A stretch of DNA of 64,000 bases from Syncephalastrum monosporum B8922 (lineage: Eukaryota > Mucoromycota > Mucoromycetes > Mucorales > Syncephalastraceae): assembly GCA_000697355.1 (NCBI GenBank), contig JNEN01000856.1, positions 124,001 through 188,000 of the forward strand, in the 5' to 3' direction. Both the position numbers and the translations under genes were made by a program. Positions 48,302 through 60,163 of this stretch are shown here, in pieces; the first letter of the stretch is position 1, and every line of letters begins with the position of its first letter. A model generated the notes under the pieces. That model was given only the letters and a program-made list of their open reading frames with translations. It was not told the DNA's origin and ran no database searches.

Positions 48302-48767
48302 AAATGAAATAGCCTAACAGATTCCCCCCCCCCCCACCCCCCCCCCCCCCCCTTCCCCTTTGAAACAAGCAATTGTTACTCTTACCCTATCCACCCTATA
48401 TACTTTTGTCTTTCTTTCTCTCTATATCTCTCTCTCTCTCTTTTTTTTTCTTCTCTTTACTTTTTCCTTTTTCCTATATATCCTAGAGTTGGTCCTTTTC
48501 GCAGACCTCATACACAACACACCCATCGATACACAAATGAATGTACACACGCATATGTTTGCTTTGTTTGGTTTTTGTTATCATACACACATGGCACCCA
48601 AAATAAAAAGATTTCTTTTTTTTTTTTGTCCTCCTGAATATTAATGACAGATTGATGAATTTGTGAGTGTAGTGACTGGGAATCGGTTGGTCTTTTGCGT
48701 TCCTTTGGTACACAGTGTATATCTCTCTCTCTTTCCTTTTCCTAATCCGCCACTTGCCCACTTTCCA
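48302..48767. other. spacer with poly(C) and pyrimidine tracts
   Basis: Begins with the 29-nt C tract 23 nt after the SRP1 stop, then TC/T runs (about 48418-48460), a T-rich patch near 48615-48627 and a TC run near 48720. Contains the promoter of the CEP120-like gene. No gene is seen. Confidence 0.6.
48324..48352. repeat. poly(C) tract, one A interruption
   Basis: Twelve C, one A, then 16 C, immediately 3' of the importin alpha stop. The minus strand is a G run able in principle to form a G-quadruplex. Confidence 0.9.
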
Positions 48768-49427
48768 ATGTCGCTGCTGTTGACGCAGACATGCGAGTAT
48801 GCGATTCTGGTGGCAGTTCAGCAAGGTACCCTTTTATTTGTGGAATGGGGGTGATTCTAAAACCTATCCACTCACCAAACCAACTCAACTCAACTCAACT
48901 CTTCTATAGGCCGCCACTTTTCCCACAGCGCGGACCATGATATCTGCATACAAAGCAAATTGGACTTGCACCTTCCTGCAGCTATCGAGGACCTCATACC
49001 GCCTTCCACCGTCATCAGCTCGCCTCCTGCATCGCTCAGACCGAATGGCAACGTATCTTTTGATACCACCTTGGCTTATCTCGTCTCTGCCAAGCTCTTG
49101 CAGCGCCTGCGCACTTACAACGCTCAGATTACCCTCAACGTCGATTCTTTGGATGTCGACGGCAGCCAGAGTCATATCGGTTCCATCGCCATCCGTGTAC
49201 GCGAGGCTAAAATGGTCGTTCACCACAATGGTGAGATGGACGAAGTCAACCGCTTTGTTGTCGACAGGGGCTCTTGGCACACGCTTGCGAGCAGGCGTCA
49301 GGTCGAAGAGGTCAAGGTCGGCCTGTTTGTGGTCGCTATGCCCACCGACAAAAAGACCATGTTGCCACTTCAACAGCACCCGCAGGTTCATATACACCAG
49401 CAACAATACCGGCAACACCAACACCAA

Positions 49428-49466
<39 letters not shown>

Positions 49467-50717
49467 AACGCCCTTGAGCTCAAATCGGTGAGCAGCGACC
49501 ATACACCGTTCCTGTCCGACAACAACACCACCACGACCTCTACCGTCCTCTCTTCACCTTCTTCGCATTCGTTTCTACGCACCAACAACGGCGTAGGCAA
49601 ACGCGGCTCACTCCTGGAAAAACACATGGCACCTAAAAATGGACTTCAGAGGCAGAAGCAGCTACAGAAAAAGCTCCTCGCCAGCAAAAAGCCAGCTGCG
49701 AAACCAGAGGACTCACCGACACGCATGACCACAGTCACTCCAGCCCCTAAAGACGACCCACATTCCCTGCGACGGGCACAATCACACCTGGATATCGGAT
49801 CTCTAGCCGTGGGCAAGGGGAGTCCGATGGTGAAGAAGCAGGACTTGCGACGCTCGTCTGTGATCAATGACTTTGATTTCGACCAACTCTCTGCTGAATT
49901 CCACCGCATTCAGCTCCTTGCCTCGCAGCCACCGTCGCCGAGCAGCCGTCCCTCCACATCAGCTTCCCGAAGACGGTCCGCGCTCTCCCAGTCGGGGAGC
50001 AACGTCTCGATCACGAGCTCCTCCGCACGCTCCTCCCTCGACGAAGTAGCGCGCTATCAGCAGATCGGCAAGGGCACGTCCAAATACACGTTCTATTTCA
50101 AGGTGATCCACGCTGACAACCTGCAACACTTGTGTCTACGACCACGCTCAACGGCCAAACGCATGGTGCGGTGGCGGGGGGTGGCCCGCCGGCCGTACTT
50201 TAGCTACACATTCCTGTCTACCCGTGTGACCTGCCCCGCCTCCACCCTCGCCTTACCTTATTCTCCCATGCTACCGACGACATGCTTCCACCTGCGTGGT
50301 CATCTCGTCGACATCCAAAAGTGGCTGGATGACCAAGGCTTTCTCGAAGTTCAGCTCGTGCTCAAGGACGAGGACTCGAGTCTGCTGTTTAGCAAGGAAA
50401 CGGTCGGTCTCGCCCACATCCCGCTTACCAAACTCGCTTTCTATCGACATCAGCACTATCAACCCGCACGGGGCACCGATCCGAACCTGCTCGAGCGAAC
50501 GTCCCCCATCCATGACTTATCGAGTCGGCGAGGGGAGGGCGAGATCGCCCAAGTCACGGTACGCCTCGGTGTGGTCAGCGGCTGGTGGCGCGAGGATGAA
50601 GACGCAGCACCTCCGGTGGAAGTTCCCTCGAAACGACACGTGCAACAACGTAGTGAGATTGCTGAATTCTTCAAGAACAAACGACCCAAGGCTGAACGGG
50701 CAGCAGCATTAATATAA
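48768..50717 (+). CDS. CEP120/DUF3668-like C2-domain protein with polyQ
   Basis: About 620 residues. A tiny first exon encodes MSLLLTQTCEYAILVAVQQG and splices (G|GTACCC...TATAG|GC) to RHFSHSADHDICIQSKLDL. This matches the N-terminal C2-like start of CEP120 (ILEGRHF...). It continues VSFDTTLAYLVSAKLLQRLR, ITLNVDSLDVDGSQSHIGSI and AIRVREAKMVV. A polyQ/H tract follows (about 49375-49467), then disordered Ser/Lys-rich sequence. A second C2-like part includes YTFYFKVIHADNLQHLC, LVDIQKWLDDQGFLEVQLVL and SSLLFSKETVGLAHIPLTKL. Ends FFKNKRPKAERAAALI. CEP120 is a centriole-elongation protein in flagellated eukaryotes. The match is by motif recall, so orthology is uncertain. A generic C2-domain protein is the alternative. 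Confidence 0.6.
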
Positions 50718-50985
50718 TGACTACCTCCTGCTCTCGGTAGCTCACCTTTCCCTCTTCTCCTGACTATTCCTTTATTGTATATTTCCTCATCCTTGTACGT
50801 ATTCCATCCTTATTTTCTCCTTCTCTGTAGTTCTTATGATGTTATTGCAACTGCGCTTGTTGGCACACTTAAAAAATATTCTCTTATTTTTCTACTACCA
50901 TCATCATGCCTAAATGTCGCCACCTAAAATCCAGCCCGTTGCCAACCCATTGTTTTGAGTTCTTTTTTTGACAGCTCACCCAGTT
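50718..50985. promoter_or_regulatory. valyl-tRNA synthetase upstream region
   Basis: About 270 bases, T/C-rich, with an 'aaaaatattctc' AT patch at about 50870. Likely 3' UTR plus promoter. The first ATG of the synthetase is at 50986. Confidence 0.4.
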
Positions 50986-53900
50986 ATGAACCTGTTGCGC
51001 TGCCGTCACGCCGTGCAGTTGCGACAGTCCTTATCCTTGCGAGGCTACGCGACACGACCTATCAAACCATTCGGAAAGACCTACGATGCTCAAGCGGTCG
51101 AAGAGGGTTGGTACGAATGGTGGCAAGACGAAGGCCTCTTCCGACCCAAAAAGGACAGCGAAAAGAAGCCATTCACCATGGTGACCCCACCCCCCAACGT
51201 CACCGGCTCATTACACATTGGCCACGCACTCACGCTTAGCGTGGAAGACGCGCTGGTACGGTATAAGCGCATGGCAGGCTTCAATGTCGACTGGGTTCCT
51301 GGCACCGATCACGCCGGCATCGGCACCCAGTCTGTCGTCGAAAAGATGCTCAAGCGCGAACGCGGCCTGACCCGTACCGACCTGGGTCGGGAAGCATTTA
51401 TTGATGCTGTCTGGCAGTGGCGTGAAGAGTATGGTGATCGTATCTTGGCCCAGATGCGTCGTATGGGCGCGTCTGTGAATTGGGACGAGCTCTTCTTCAC
51501 GATGGATCCACCCCGCGCCGAGGCCGTACAGAATGCCTTCATGCAGCTCTACAAGGACGGCTTGATCTACCGTGACACACGCTTGGTCAACTGGTGCTGC
51601 GCGCTCGAGACCGTCATTTCCGATATCGAGGTCGACTATAAGGACATTGAAGGCCGTACCTTACTTTCTGTACCTGGCCACGACAAGGGGTAATACGGTA
51701 ATGGAGAGCGTATTTAAAGCAAGGTATTGAATGCAGTCGCAGAGTAGAGTTTGGTGTTCTGCACCGTTTCGCGTACCCAGTTGTAGGTACATCCGACGAG
51801 CTTATTGTATCCACCACGCGCATCGAAACCATGCTCGGCGATTGCGCGGTTGCTGTGCACCCGGATGACCCGCGGTACAAGCACCTGCACGGCAAATTCG
51901 TCTTGCATCCTATTCTCAAGAAAGAAATACCGATTGTCTGTGATGACCAACTCGTTGACATGGAGTTCGGCACGGGTGTCGTCAAGGTAAACGAATGCCC
52001 CCTCCTTTACTCTGTTGTATGTACTCATATGTGCCCTCACCTCACAAGATCACGCCTGCGCACGATCCTAACGACTATGCCTGCGCTCGGAGACACCAAC
52101 TACCCATTACCAGTATTTTCGACAAGCTCGGCAGGCTGAATGCAAGCGCGGGTGTACCCGAGTGGATTGTAGGTGATGCAATGCAAAAACAACGCAAAAA
52201 CTGATTTCTGGCAATATTAGGGTCGTGACCGGTTCGAACTTCGTCAGCAAGTCGTTGACCGACTCAGCGAGCTCGGCAGCTATCAAGGCCGCGATGATAA
52301 GCATGTGATGCGCGTCGCTGTCTGCTCACGTTCGGGCGACGTGATTGAGCCCATGCTCCAACCTCAGTGGTAAGTGGAGGCATTAGACATGTTTACAAAG
52401 GCAGCATGGAAGAACCAACACAGCGTCATGCAGGTATATTCGGTGCGCGGGTCTTGCAGAGACATCACGGAAACAGGTGGAAAATGGGTTGATGAGGATT
52501 GAGCCAGCCAGTCATGTTCAAGATTGGTACCGCTGGCTCGACAATATTCAGGACTGGTGCATTTCACGTCAACTTTGGTGGGGTCATGAGATCCCCGCTT
52601 ATCAAGTCCGTCTGAAGGGACATGCAGAAGGTAAACAAACACGGCTGGATGCAGGAAGTGCCTGACACATCACGGGGTCCAACTCAGATCTATGGGTCGT
52701 GGCCAAGGATACAGCAGAAGCTGAACAAGAAGCGCGGGCGCTTTTGGAGCAGAAAGGACTACCATCTTCCACGCCCTTTGAATTACAAAAGGTGCGGTTC
52801 ATGCAAAAAAAAAAAAAAAAAAAGGAAGCTAAGTCTTTACTCAACTGATGAATAGGATCAAGACGTCTTGGATACATGGTTCTCTTCGGGTCTGCTGCCT
52901 CTGTCTGCCTTTGGATGGACAGGAAAACCAAATGAACCTATTCCGGCAAGTAAAAAACAATAAGGCGCACCGTCCACAAAGTTTAACAAGACTCTTCTCT
53001 GTAGACACGGTACCCTCTCCAGGTTATGGAGACTGGCTACGATATTCTCTTCTTCTGGGTCGCGCGTATGGCCATGCTCGCCAACCACTTTACACAGCGG
53101 CCCCCGTTTGAGACGATCTATCTCCATGCCATGGTAAGCAACGAGAACATGGGCCGTTGATCTCTCTTCCATGCCATGTCCAACACGATGCATAGGTACG
53201 TGATGCGCAAGGTCGCAAGATGAGCAAGTCGCTTGGCAACGTGATCGACCCGCTGCACGTGATGGACGGTGTGAGCCTGCAGGCAATGCAAGAAGGTTTG
53301 CGAAAAAGTAATTTGGCACCCAAAGAAATCGACAGGTAAACATGGACTATATCAGACAGTCCATCATCTCATTACTTGAACTAGGAGTGTCAAGAGTATG
53401 GAGAAAGAGTATCCGAATGGCATCCCGGCGTGCGGTGCCGACTCGCTTCGGTTTGCACTGATCGCGTATACGCAACAGGTAAAAGAAAATATATGCATGT
53501 CCTGCCAACTTCTTTTTTGCACTAGGATCTCACCCATGACGTTTTGGACAGAGTCGACAAATTAATTTAGACATGAACAATGTCGTGCAGACCACGTACT
53601 TTTGTAACAAGCTGTGGAACCTCTTTAAATTCGGTCTCGGCAAACTCGACAAGGAAGGGTACCGCTATCAATCCGGTGTACCCACCCCAGTGTCCCTGGT
53701 GGACCGTTATCTCTTGTCGCGCATGGCGGATGCGGTCCGCAAGTGTGAGGCAGGTTTTGAAGCGTATCGTCTCCACGAAGCAGCGGATGCCATGCGGCGG
53801 TTTATTGTAGAAGATGTGTGCGACGTGTATGTCGAATTTTCCAAGGCAGCCCTGAATAACCCGGATACCAAGGTATAAGGAGTGTAGAACAGTCTCATGG

Positions 53901-54847
53901 TATCCTTTATCTAATCTATCTCTAGAACACTACGCTGCATCTTTTGCATCACTGCTTGGACGTATCATTGCGCTTGGCACACCCCTTTATGCCCTTTGTT
54001 ACCGAAGTAAGCACATTTACAGCGTTAAAGATCTGCTCTATTTGTTTATTTATTCATGTATTTTTCTCAGGAACTGTACCATCACATGAATGGCCAGTTA
54101 GCACGCGCAGATGCGCCTCCCTCTTTGATGGTCGAATCATACCCCACACAGCACGAGTTCAACCACTTTCATGACGCTCAAGTGGAAGACAGCTTCCAGA
54201 CCGTCCTTTCCATCATACACGCATCGAGATCACTTCGGCAACAACAGGGCGTGAGCATTGGTCATCCTCTCTCTTTCAAAATCCAGTGTGATGACTTGAC
54301 CGCGCTAGACCCGCTCGTGCCTTACATGGATGAAGTGAAGCACTTTGTGAAAGCATCCGACCTGAATACGCTTGACCCCAAGGTAATTTTGAAAGAATGA
54401 ACCGTGCAGCAGATGCACTCATCCTTTTCCCCAACAGGCTACCATGGGCGATGGCGAGTATGTCGTGCGCGCCGTGAGCGATAAACTGAGGATCATGGTA
54501 CCCGCATCAGAAATCGTGGAAGCTCAGCTCGCCAAGGCGGCAGCGGGAGGTGCCGATATACAAAGTGTGATCAAGGAGCGACTGGCCCGGATCGATAAGA
54601 AGCTCAGTAAACTCGTACGAAACCAGGAAAAGTTACAAGAACGGATCCAGAAACCCGGCTATGCAGAAGCTGTTCCCGAAGCGGTACAGACTAAGGACAG
54701 GTAAAGGAAAAAACAAGTTTTGGTGGACGCTAAGTACTCATGCTTTTGAGCTGCTATAGAACCAAGCAAAAGGACCTACTCGTTGAGATCGAAGGACTAG
54801 AGAACGACAAACGGATACTTGAACGCATGCATAGCCAATCATCATAA
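50986..54847 (+). CDS. VAS1: valyl-tRNA synthetase
   Basis: Class I synthetase charging tRNA-Val, about 1,000 residues in more than a dozen exons. A basic N-terminus ([20 protein letters not shown]) looks like a mitochondrial presequence. The HIGH motif follows in [38 protein letters not shown] is typical of ValRS, and the editing domain has [56 protein letters not shown] and the KMSKS motif [14 protein letters not shown] come next. [16 protein letters not shown] begins the anticodon-binding domain. A C-terminal coiled coil ([20 protein letters not shown]) is the ValRS tail. Fungi often use one gene for cytosolic and mitochondrial forms, so dual use is possible; the leader here would favour the mitochondrial form. 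Start at the ATG at 50986. It converges on the next gene: only 61 nt separate the two stops. Confidence 0.95.
52805..52823. repeat. poly(A) run in a ValRS intron
   Basis: Nineteen consecutive A inside an intron of the synthetase gene, downstream of the exon encoding [20 protein letters not shown]. Confidence 0.9.
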
Positions 54848-54908
54848 ATCATATAGGAGTGTCCAAATAGACGTCATTTATTCATCATCATGAAGGAGAG
54901 AATATGAC

Positions 54909-56243
54909 CTAAATGTGCCGGCAACAGTTGTCGCGGGGAGGACGAAACTCCTTACTATTATCAACAAAGAACTGGGCGAGGTCAATGGGTTCACGACCGG
55001 TCAGATCACGCAAGTCGTCTGTCGTCTTGTCAAGTGGCACGCGCTTGGCAATGTCAAACCAGTCTATCAAGAACTCGATGAAAGCGGGCGTGAGATAGCG
55101 ACGTGGGCGCGGGCGCAGCGCAGGTCGGTCAGGATGGCCGATCAGATCCGGCTGTGCTGGGTCGCCCGTCACGAGCTGGGTTGCGCGGTCGAGCCACGAC
55201 TTTTCAGGTAGCTCTTCCTCGCGCGCAGCTTGGTCAAGGTACTGTTTGAGCTCTTCACTCGAGATCTCATTATATTGAATTCCGTCTTCCTGGGTGTCCA
55301 AGGCCTCAGCAAGTTTGCGGGCCATGTCGCGGCCAGTGTAGGGACAGGCCGAGGTCAGCTCATAGATGCGTTTAAGCGACTGTTCAGGAATATCGACTTC
55401 GCCTTCACCGTCGCCACTCTCGCTGTCGTACTCCTCGTCCTGGAACCGTCGCTTCAGGGAATTGTCTTGCTTGCGCGGGCTGAGGATCAGCGTTGCGACT
55501 GCGTCGCATAGGTCGTGCATGTGCACCGACTGGACAGCCACCTCGGACGGAAGGGGCATGGAAAGCATACCGCGCTCTTCCACCATGCGCGACCAAAAGT
55601 ACAGGCATTGCTGCGGCACAGGGATGCTATATGCAAAATGAATGAAGAGGTACACTTAGATACATGTTCGTAGGAAACGAATGGGTTTTTGTGAATAAGA
55701 TACCGGAAGATGCACCAGCGTCCATATGCGAATATATCGCGAATGCGTTCCTCGATACGCTTGAACTCGCAATGTGGGCTGTCTTGACGCTCGGCATACG
55801 GGGCAGCCATGCTGGATGTCAGAAGGACTCTCTTGATGTCGTGTTTCTGGGCCGCCTGCATCATTTTTTCTGCATTTTGCATGCGTTGCTCGGACATGTT
55901 TGGCACAAGCACCATAAACTTGACGTGCTTCATACCCATATCGAGCTGCGGACCGGCGACGTCGGGCATCTATATCAGAAAAAAAAAAACAGGTGAATAC
56001 AGCAGGAGAGCCATGGGCTGGTACATGCTCTACCTCAAGGACTTCTGCACCGATTTTCTCGAGGTCTTGGCAGTTCTCGCGACGGGAACAAATGACACGG
56101 ACACGCCAATGCTTCTTGAGCTGACCAGGACGGTTGTATAGCTCTTGTGCTAGGTGGTATGCCAAGGAATGTCCAACATAGCTGTCGCCGTTGGTCACCA
56201 AAACGTAATGCTGCTTGTGCGAGGAACCAGGTTGCATGGACAT
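54909..56243 (-). CDS. NAD(P)-binding Rossmann protein, NmrA/epimerase-like
   Basis: About 400 residues. N-terminal dinucleotide-binding segment YVLVTNGDSYVGHSLAYHLA (GxxxxxG variant), RVRVICSRRENCQDLEKIGA, FMVLVPNMSEQRMQNAEKMM and HDIKRVLLTSSMAAPYAERQ follow the NmrA/atypical SDR pattern: TNGxxYVG, then TSSMAA before a CEFKRIEE segment. The C-terminal half has PSEVAVQSVHMHDLCDAVAT, an acidic patch and FIEFLIDWFDIAKRVPL. No Y-x3-K catalytic pair is apparent, so it may sense NAD(P) or bind without catalysis, as NmrA does. Introns are short. Start at 56243. Convergent with the valyl-tRNA synthetase gene. No specific orthologue recognised. Confidence 0.75.
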
Positions 56244-56524
56244 GATGGTCGATTATTTTGGAGCACGTATATGTCTAAAACACGTTGCGTTTTATACGCT
56301 CACGTTTGGACTGTGGGGACATTCAAGGGTGGGAAATAACAAGGCAATGACAAGAAAATTGTAGTTGTCAACTTGCTCTGAACAAGCAATATCCATAAAA
56401 ATACAGTTATTTCAATAAGCAAGTATAATTAAGCATTACGTATCAGTACAGAAAGAAAGAGAAGAAAAAGACAAGTGAAAATAGGGGTATGATTAGCGTA
56501 CAGGTATTCAATGGTATCAGCTAC

Positions 56525-58194
56525 TTAGTGAGCCGATTGGTCCACTGACTGCTGCTCCAATGACTCGGCCTGCTTTTTCTTGTCAGTCGCCTGCTTCTCA
56601 TCAGGAAGCTCACTTTTAAGAAGCCAGGACAGAAGGCTGCTGACCGAGGACCGGACCATGCTCTTGTCGGTAAACATGGCGTGCAAGACAAGGGTGGCAG
56701 ACGCTGCAAACACGGCAGTCTCGGTCGCTTCGCCCAGCACGGATTCCCACCAGCGGCCTCGCTGGTAGGGACCCATGACGCGCTCAATGACGGAGTACAA
56801 CGCACGTGGAACCACATACAAGGCCATCTCACCACGACGTCGAGGGCTCTCAGCGAGCAGTGAAAGACCACAGAGGGCACAGCCGATGAAAGGGGCCAGC
56901 GTGTTGTCCAGTCGAGCCTGGTTGACGCCAAGGGCTTGGTGGCCGATACGTGTGCGCACGAGGCAGATTGAGTACCAAATGATGGTAATAAAAGAGGCAA
57001 GGAAGGTGGAGGATCGAACTGTGGCCTTTAGGATGTGAAGAAGACTTCCACCGGGTTGCTGAAGGAGCTTGGAGGTACGGAACAGGAGAGGTGGCGCCAG
57101 ATGGACAGTGAAGTAGAGCTAGTCCAGTAAAAGAAGCGCACTGAGTCACGAGGTCGCTGAGAGCGGGTCATTTAACTTACTGGAAAGATCTTGACGAAGC
57201 CTTTAACAAAGCGGTTGACAGCATAGGCTTCGCAGCCGTAAGGCTGACCTTGATGGACGACTTGACAGGAGATACGACCGGTCATGGGATCACCCATCTC
57301 TCTGGGCAGGCCTAGTTCAGTGCAATAGTCGCCTAACAGGCTTTCCATGTTGGTGTTTTTCTAGCCAGGCAGGATGTGAGTGATTAACACAGGATACTTG
57401 TCATGCACCTGATTAAACTTACTCCGTACACCCATTCGCCTCGCCGGATAGCGCGCAGAGCCTCCAAGAGCCGGACATCCATCTCAGACATGTTGGTGAT
57501 CCACTTGGAATAGGATCTAGTGGAAGGAAGTCATGTTTACATCATTATTTTCTTGTTTTTTTTTTATGTGCACGTACCTTGGCAAACGTTCGGGGGCATA
57601 GAACCAAGCAAACATGATCTCAGTGCAGGCGAGGGAGAAGACGAGGACGCTGCCATGGTCGAGTACCCAGCCAGGCACATTTTCCTGCACCGTTTCGGAG
57701 GCATAGGCGCGATGGGCTAGAACGTCGAGCGCACGGACGAGGGCAAAAAGCGTGAAGTCCATCGTCTTGGTGCGCGGAAATGCGCGGTGAACAGCCAAGA
57801 GGGTCGCGGCCGCAGTCAAAAAGACGAGCCGAGGATGTAGTTTTCTGCTACCGTCTACGGAAGGGCCACCGTTCTTCTTCTTCTGGAGATAGTAAGCGAG
57901 GAAGCGGTGACCGGCAAAGGCGCCTGACAAGAGAAAGGGGAAGCCATTCTGAGTGATACTGCGTGACAACACTGAGGGAAGGTCGCGCGCCAGGTGTGTA
58001 AGGGCCGTGGAACGGCGGCGCTTATTGAGCAGAGCCAGGATGGTCTTGATCAGCACCCCAAGGATGCCAGGTGCAGTCGTGATGGACCAGCCCAAGCCAT
58101 AAGCACGCAACGCTGTAATAACGGCAGGGCGTAATTCCTCAGGGACACTTTGGAGTACTTGAGCAGATGATCGTTTTCCAGTTGCACCTGTCAT
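56525..58194 (-). CDS. TMEM135-like multi-pass membrane protein
   Basis: About 490 residues with several hydrophobic segments. N-terminus MTGATGKRSSAQVLQSVPEE; then GLGWSITTAPGILGVLIKTI (helix), GFPFLLSGAFAGHRFLAYYL, RLVFLTAAATLLAVHRAFPR and DHGSVLVFSLACTEIMFAWF. CEAYAVNRFVKGFVKIFP leads into LYFTVHLAPPLLFRTSKLLQ, STFLASFITIIWYSICLVR, LAPFIGCALCGLSLLAESP and ALYVVPRALYSVIERV. This series resembles fungal TMEM135-like proteins: an N-terminal helical part, then PRR.E.ALY..PRALYS. TMEM135 in animals is linked to peroxisomes and mitochondria. The last exon ends in a charged tail (DEKQATDKKKQAESLEQQ). Start at the ATG at 58194; an upstream in-frame ATG at 58314 is possible but not needed. Confidence 0.7.
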
Positions 58195-59577
58195 GACGGC
58201 GAGGGGAAAAAGAGTGTGAAGGAAAAGAGACAGGTCGCACAGACCAAAAATGCAAGAGAGACGCCTTTCTTTTTTGATAGAATAGTCTGCATGTGTGTAA
58301 CCATCCACTGACACTGGTTGATCTTGACTCAGCTGCTATGCTCACACTTTCAAGTCACCCATTGGCTCATACAATCATAAATAAAAACTTCCGAGCTGTG
58401 TTCACATTACCCTGAACCATCAACGACTTGGCACACATGTGTGCTTTTACGCTACACAATACAGTACCTTCTCATGGATAAAGGAATATATATATGAATA
58501 TTATTTCGTTAGACACAGACTAAATAGGGGTGTGAACTATATGAGTACATCGAGTATTATGAAGGGATGAACCAGGATATTACCGCCAATGTGAAAATAT
58601 CACGTTACCGGTAACAAAACATCGACAAATTTTTTATATGGTTTCATCTGCGCTTTCCTAATGGTCAGCTTTATGCGAGGTATTCTATACAGTATCATCA
58701 AACCCTTTTCATGCTATATTTAACGACGATACCAAGACCTGTATAGGCCAGCAAAGAATCTCATGTATCCTCAAGGTATCTTTCCATTCATATATGTCCT
58801 AATTAAGTATTTCACATTTATAAAGCGCGTGTTAACGACTTGCTCTATTCTGAAACATTACGCGGCTAGCAGATAAGTTTATCACTCTATCTGAAGCCTC
58901 AAAGAAAGGGTGCTAGTGTGGCTAGTAAGAACAAAAAGCGGCCGTATAAGCGTTGGTTTTTTCCCAGTGCGTGACCTGAGTAAGAACCACCTCTGCGGAA
59001 GATGTTTTTCACTAGACCGTTGCCGCCATTTGTATGCGTTACATTAGGTGAAAGGGAGCTCACTAATGAGCGATAAGGAAATAGGAGACTGGCACCCGTG
59101 AACGAGAGAAAGGACAAGACATCAAGTGACCTTCGTATCGCTATCGCCGGATGATGGACACCTGTATATCATAAAGTAGAGAGAGACCCGGGGCCTGCGT
59201 AACTCGACTGCACATACGCACTGTAGTATGCCGGGGCTGGAAACCACATACTCGCGAATTAGCAACTGAAATATTCAATGTAAGTATTAAATCTCTGGCC
59301 GCTCAACGAGGGCGTTTACAAGATGCAGTGCGACCTTTTCCTGTTGAAACACATGTCCACTCGAGATATGACATTGGACACGTTTACTCGAGCCATAAAT
59401 TGAGCACCGAATGACAGCGCCCACAGAGGAAGAAAATATGGGGCATACCTTACTTAAGAAAGAGGGACGTAGTTAGAAGCATCGGCTGGCGAATTAAACT
59501 TTTGCGACCCAGCTCTGAAGAAACATACAGTACATATATAATTCCTCTTCTCTCATATAAATTACAAAATCGTCTCA
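58195..59577. other. divergent intergenic region, no gene seen
   Basis: About 1.4 kb between two opposite start codons. AT-rich in 58500-58860. Short open frames (58899-59117 minus) have no recognisable features. No repeats or RNA gene noticed. Confidence 0.5.
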
Positions 59578-60079
59578 ATGACAGATCCCGTCGAGCCACG
59601 CTTTCTGATCCATCAGGCGACATATGATTATCTTTCTGAACCTCTGTACTTTCAGCTCACACAAATGAACGCGTCCTGTTGGGTTTGGGTGGGGAAGAAA
59701 GATGCAAGGCTCAATGACGTGTCTGTGGGTATGCCCATTCCTGGCCAGGTAACAAAGAAAAAAAAAAAAAAAAAAAGGAAAACAGGGTCATATCTGGTGT
59801 GTATATATTGACATCTTCGGTGTATGTACTATAAGCCAACCGCTACCACTGTCTTTGGCCAGACGGTGAGTGAAGCAAGTCGAAACATAGCACGGCGCCT
59901 CGGTAAGTCAGCTACTATCCTTGTGTCAGTTTAATACTCATGACCTTTGGGTTTTTGCAGCTGCCAAATACAATCAACCATTCTACATATCCCTCGATCT
60001 CGGCAATGCAAACGACGATATGCTACTTGCATTCTGCGAAAAGAAACTCTCCGCCTTTGTCAAATCCGTCTTGACTTGA
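59578..60079 (+). CDS. POC4: proteasome assembly chaperone 4 (PAC4/Poc4-like)
   Basis: Small chaperone that with Pac3/Poc3 helps assemble the alpha ring of the 20S proteasome. The three exons join as MTDPVEPRFLIHQATYDYLS...CWVWVGKKDARLNDVSVGM|, PTATTVFGQTVSEASRNIAR, and AAKYNQPFYISLDLGNAN...KKLSAFVKSVL. This fits the PSMG4 pattern: helix-WVWVG-x5-LxxxxVxM, then a T-x-x-FG..S..S...A..LA.K....F.SL. About 115 residues. Intron 1 has a poly(A) run of about 19 nt (59758-59776) and ends CTATAAG. Identity is a family-pattern judgement at moderate confidence. It converges with UBR1; the stops are 84 nt apart. Confidence 0.72.
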
Positions 60080-60163
60080 GGAAAAAAGCACAAACTTTAT
60101 TTGTAAATACAACAGCAAAAGAATACCTCGCCCGATACAACCTGTTATCTTTGTGTTTTTATA

